Of a DNA stretch of 42,500 bases, positions 41,164 to 42,500 are shown piece by piece. The notes beneath the pieces are model-generated. The model was not told the origin of the DNA. It ran no database searches and saw only the letters and a list, made by a program, of their open reading frames with translations. Every line of letters begins with the position of its first letter. Position 1 is the stretch's first letter. Position numbers and translations under genes: made by a program. This DNA comes from Hormiphora californensis (lineage: Eukaryota; Ctenophora; Tentaculata; Cydippida; Pleurobrachiidae), in NCBI GenBank assembly GCA_020137815.1, contig CM035358.1, positions 1,687,036 to 1,729,535 on the forward strand, in the 5' to 3' direction.

Positions 41164-41284
41164 TTATTGTAACTTTTGGAGTGCAAAGCCAATCATTTCG
41201 GCATCACGTTGTAAATTAAGTGCCGCGCGGAGTTGTTGTCGCGCAAGATTTTCTACATCCATGTTATCGCGCGTTCCACCAGGG
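41164..41284 (-). CDS. Possible terminal exon of an unidentified gene
   Basis: On the minus strand, CTTTTCTACAG is followed by an open 40-codon stretch, GGTRDNMDVENLARQQLRAA and RDAEMIGFALQKLQ, ending in TAA that overlaps AATAAA. The amphipathic, non-repetitive composition and acceptor-like context suggest coding, but no preceding exon is secure and I do not recognise the protein. Confidence 0.3.
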
Positions 41285-41833
41285 CTGTAGAAAAGCATGT
41301 GTAGGGTAAGACTAGGTTTGAGGTGAGTTTGGTGATGGCCGGGGGCCCCATGAAGGTGAAGAAAGAAGGGGTGGCCCTCTCTATTTTAGACTCGGATGAG
41401 TAGCAGTCATCACAGAGGTGCCATATGCAGTTGAGTGTTCGTGCTCTTTTTAGAATAAAACATGAACAATTCAAATATGCAATACCTACTACCTCCCTCA
41501 CCCTGTCCTTCCAAGTCACTCTCGGGATCTCCATGTCCGTCTATCCCTCCCTATCTTCCTGCCCCTCCCTGTTGTCGCTTTGCCCCCTCTCTGTCCTCTG
41601 TCAAACTTTCTTGTCCGTCCGTCCGTGTCGCACTTAGTACCTCGGCTGTCCCCTGTTCTTCTCTGTCCCTCGCTCTCCTTCGCAGTACCTCGCGGTAACT
41701 CCCTATCCATCGATGACCTTCTCTCCTCCTTGTTCCTCCATCATGGAGGGACAGGGAATGACAGGACTACGAGTAACAAGACAGGGAGCTTTATCATATA
41801 TAGAGGAACAGTGGGAGACAGGCCCGGATAGAT
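41285..41833. other. Unassigned, C/T-rich
   Basis: CCCTCCCT-type pyrimidine-rich sequence with overlapping open frames on both strands, none supported. Confidence 0.3.
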
Positions 41834-42054
41834 GAAGTGGGAGAGAGAGAGAGAGAGAGAGAGCGGGGGCCGGGGAGAGAGAGAGAGACATGGGAGAGAG
41901 ATGGAAATAGAGAGATGGAGAGATGAGATGGAGAGATGGAGGTGCAGAAATGGAGATGGAGAGATATGGAGAGATATGGAGATGGAGAGACGGAGATGGA
42001 GAGATCTAACCATGTTATTTTTCTGGCAGTGCGAGAGAGGGAGAGTCGGGATAG

Positions 42055-42130
<76 letters not shown>
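41834..42130. repeat. (GA)n and GGAGAGAT arrays
   Basis: Mixed GA, AGATGG and GAGATATGGA repeats to about 42005, a 50-bp gap, then a short (GT)n and a pure (GA)n of about 60 bp. Confidence 0.9.
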
Positions 42131-42134
<4 letters not shown>

Positions 42135-42280
42135 ACAGGCACCTTCCACCCACCTGTGGACCTCCAACGCCCCCTTTATCCACTAACCCACTAACTGTTC
42201 CTGTTACTAGTCTACTGGCCCCTAGCTGACCCATTTTTCATTTGATCCCGATCCGGATAGGGTTCTACCTCGGAGATGAT

Positions 42281-42500
42281 TCTTTGGAGCGGGGTGGCTG
42301 TTCTCTCTGGAGCGGGGTGGCTGTCCTCTCTGGGACGGGGTCAGCTGTCCTCTCTGGAGCGGGGTGGCTGTCCTCTCTTGAGTATGGTGGCTGTCCTCTC
42401 TGGAGCGGGGTGGCTGTTCTCTCTGGAGCGGGGTGGCTGTCCTCTCTGGGACGGGGTCAGCTGTCCTCTCTGGACTCTGGAGCGGGGTGGCTGTCCTCTC
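42281..42500. repeat. 23-bp minisatellite running off the window
   Basis: About nine copies of TCTCTGGAGCGGGGTGGCTG plus TCC. A variant unit with GGGACGGGGTCAGCTG recurs, giving a higher-order pattern of repeated unit blocks. Confidence 0.85.

Overview
This window looks like nuclear DNA of an early-branching invertebrate, most plausibly a sponge. That placement is inferred from small spliced genes with short introns, a SID-1-type gene, many purine/pyrimidine microsatellites and many small DNA transposons; nothing in the sequence names the species. There is no sign of bacterial operons, plasmid genes or CRISPR arrays.

Layout. 1-8 kb is repeat-dominated: (GA)n/(CT)n arrays and a decayed LINE retrotransposon (endonuclease and reverse transcriptase pieces at about 2.1-3.8 kb). 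8.1-15.1 kb holds a tandem family of a small two-exon secreted protein: intact copy A (8316-10081), a broken copy B (11298-11732) and intact copy C (14413-15113). MITEs, a SINE-like insertion and a decayed stray copy of a UBA5 exon lie among them. 15.56-21.75 kb is UBA5, the UFM1-activating enzyme, on the minus strand in eight recognisable exons; two of its introns are swollen by a 467-bp tandem array and by a 1.8-kb foldback-like element. 276 bp away, head to head, a complete 13-exon SID-1/SIDT-family gene runs from 22030 to 26005 (762 aa).

26-29 kb holds a TTAA-flanked MITE and an ORF1-only LINE-like gene on the minus strand. 29248-34215 is an intact 1655-aa transposase of the KDZ (Kyakuja-Dileera-Zisupton) class with SWIM, SAP, D/D/E and Ulp1-like protease signatures. 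It is followed by a decayed copy of its own 3' end and by two exons resembling ZZEF1. 35-39.5 kb is a patchwork of palindromic MITEs, Helitron-like ends and short tandem repeats. 39713-40825 is a four-exon 133-aa gene with one CCCH zinc finger and a proline-rich repeat tail, for which I know no named homologue. The last 1.7 kb is mostly microsatellite plus a 23-bp minisatellite that runs off the window.

Working together: UBA5 and the SIDT gene share one short intergenic promoter region, and the SIDT introns contain five perfect X-box (RFX-type) motifs. The secreted-protein copies share 5' flanks and seem to have duplicated together with a piece of UBA5, so the cluster and the UBA5 3' end have a linked history. 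The last UBA5 exon was not found in the window.
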